DNA of 14,490 nt, from the NCBI GenBank assembly GCA_002303765.1, contig DBCB01000362.1, forward strand, positions 1 to 14,490, read 5' to 3'. Positions 13,744 to 14,490 of the stretch are shown here, one piece after another; positions within the stretch are counted from its first letter, which is position 1; each line of letters opens with the position of its first letter. Both the position numbers and the translations under genes were made by a program. The notes below the pieces were generated by a model. It did no database searches. It saw only the letters and a list, made by a program, of their open reading frames with translations, and had not been told where the DNA came from. The DNA comes from Planctomycetaceae bacterium UBA969. Its GTDB lineage: Bacteria; Planctomycetota; Planctomycetia; Gemmatales; Gemmataceae.

Positions 13744-14490
13744 TTAGTTGGTTTCAATGCGGTAGTTCGGCTGTACGCCCCAATTCAATTTTTCACGCAG
13801 AGTGCGATAAAAGTTTTTATTGGCAACTTTGGCTAATTGGAATTTTACCGGTGCTTTTTTGAAGGTAATGCTGGAGCCTTTAACTAGGGTGATTTTTTCC
13901 TGCCCATCGATAACAAGGCTGGTGCCTTTAGTTACACGGTTCATGACCAAATTGTAAACTTTTGCCGAAGAATCAACTACGCAGCGGCTTGTAAGCACAT
14001 GTGGGCAGATGGGATTGATGACAAACGCTTCGATTTCTTGATTTAAGATAGGGCCCCCCGCTGAAAGATTATAGGCGGTTGACCCGATCGGTGTACTCAT
14101 AATCAAACCGTCTGCCATGTAGGTACAAACGTTTTCACCATCGACAATTAAATCAATTTCAACCATATGAAAAGGCGCACCAGCATGGATAGAGATTTCA
14201 TTAAGGCCCAGAAAGGGGCCGGATTTGTCTTTTACATTGGTAAGACATTCAAACATTAGGTGGTTGGTAATCCTGAAATTGCTTTTGGCGATCTCAGGAA
14301 TGCACTCTTCTAGTTCCGCAATATTCAAATCCGCCAGAAAACCCAAGCGCCCAAGGTTTATGCCAAGTACTGGGATTTGGTTATAACCCATTTGTCTAGC
14401 AGCACGAAGGATTGCGCCATCTCCTCCCAAGACAAAAGTAAGATCAGCTTTGTGTTTGGAAAGATCTTCTTTTTGCTCAAGATCAACAAG
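13744..14490 (-). CDS. nadK: NAD kinase, N-terminus cut by the window edge
   Basis: NAD kinase phosphorylates NAD+ (or NADH) to make NADP in the cytosol. The family motif GGDGAIL is intact and preceded in frame by 20 codons (LVDLEQ... ADLTFVL) that run off the right edge of the window, so the gene is partial and its start is not seen. An apparent TTG start at 14430 is internal: it encodes the Leu of FVLGGDG. Further landmarks are INLGRLGFLAD, STPIGSTAYNLSAGGPI (the NAD-binding signature with conserved Thr/Ser/Tyr), ICPHVLTSRCVV and VIDGQE. About 248 residues are present; bacterial NadK is usually about 290, so perhaps 40 are missing. It is the first visible gene of a leftward cluster, followed after four bases by acyP. 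Confidence 0.95.
   Translation of the reverse strand, partial: LVDLEQKEDLSKHKADLTFVLGGDGAILRAARQMGYNQIPVLGINLGRLGFLADLNIAELEECIPEIAKSNFRITNHLMFECLTNVKDKSGPFLGLNEISIHAGAPFHMVEIDLIVDGENVCTYMADGLIMSTPIGSTAYNLSAGGPILNQEIEAFVINPICPHVLTSRCVVDSSAKVYNLVMNRVTKGTSLVIDGQEKITLVKGSSITFKKAPVKFQLAKVANKNFYRTLREKLNWGVQPNYRIETN

Noticed and set aside
13744..14430. NAD kinase as a complete 228-residue protein starting at 14430
   Set aside because: The apparent start is a TTG Leu codon inside the GGDG region, and the frame remains open with family-like residues to the window edge.
1..14490. CRISPR arrays, tRNA or rRNA genes, insertion sequences, prophage
   Set aside because: I looked for regularly spaced repeats, cloverleaf sequences and transposase or integrase motifs and saw none; the gene content is chromosomal housekeeping and envelope genes.

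Overview
The window looks like chromosomal DNA of an AT-rich member of the Planctomycetota. The best clues are gene types common in that phylum: a kinase-like protein with the N-terminal region typical of planctomycete Ser/Thr kinases, a PQQ-type propeller protein with a secretin/STN-like tail, a HEAT-repeat lipoprotein, a secreted DUF3500 protein, and a small protein with an LGFVGLGLDN motif. This placement is inferred from family knowledge; the window holds no rRNA or other phylogenetic marker. I saw no tRNA, rRNA, insertion sequence, integrase or CRISPR array.

Layout, left to right. A 59-codon gene lies on the minus strand at 31-210. The plus-strand pair greA and DUF3500 (511-2093) follows and ends in a strong terminator. 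Next is an unusually roomy 351-base convergent gap (2094-2444) with a near-consensus sigma-54 promoter and two related terminator-like hairpins; I read it as a candidate small RNA locus. Then come aguB-like amidase (minus) and, divergent from it, a family 4 uracil-DNA glycosylase (plus). A pseudokinase with a degenerate receiver domain (minus), a HEAT-repeat lipoprotein (plus), a PQQ propeller protein (minus) and tadA (minus) follow, and then an M24 metallopeptidase (plus). The right third is a minus-strand cluster transcribed leftwards: nadK (cut by the window edge), acyP, an ABC-2 type permease, and an ABC exporter-like protein whose ATPase motifs are all degraded.

Most named genes are housekeeping: transcript cleavage (greA), polyamine synthesis (aguB), DNA repair (udg), tRNA wobble inosine (tadA), NADP supply (nadK) and peptide turnover (M24). 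Between them sit envelope proteins (DUF3500, HEAT lipoprotein, PQQ-STN, two membrane proteins). Two proteins appear to have kept their folds while losing catalytic residues: the kinase/receiver protein and the ABC exporter.

Three of four convergent gene pairs meet with no room between them (1 nt apart, 0 nt apart, and a 14-nt overlap). This makes the 351-base convergent gap stand out. The most novel candidate in the window is the predicted sigma-54-dependent small RNA in that gap.
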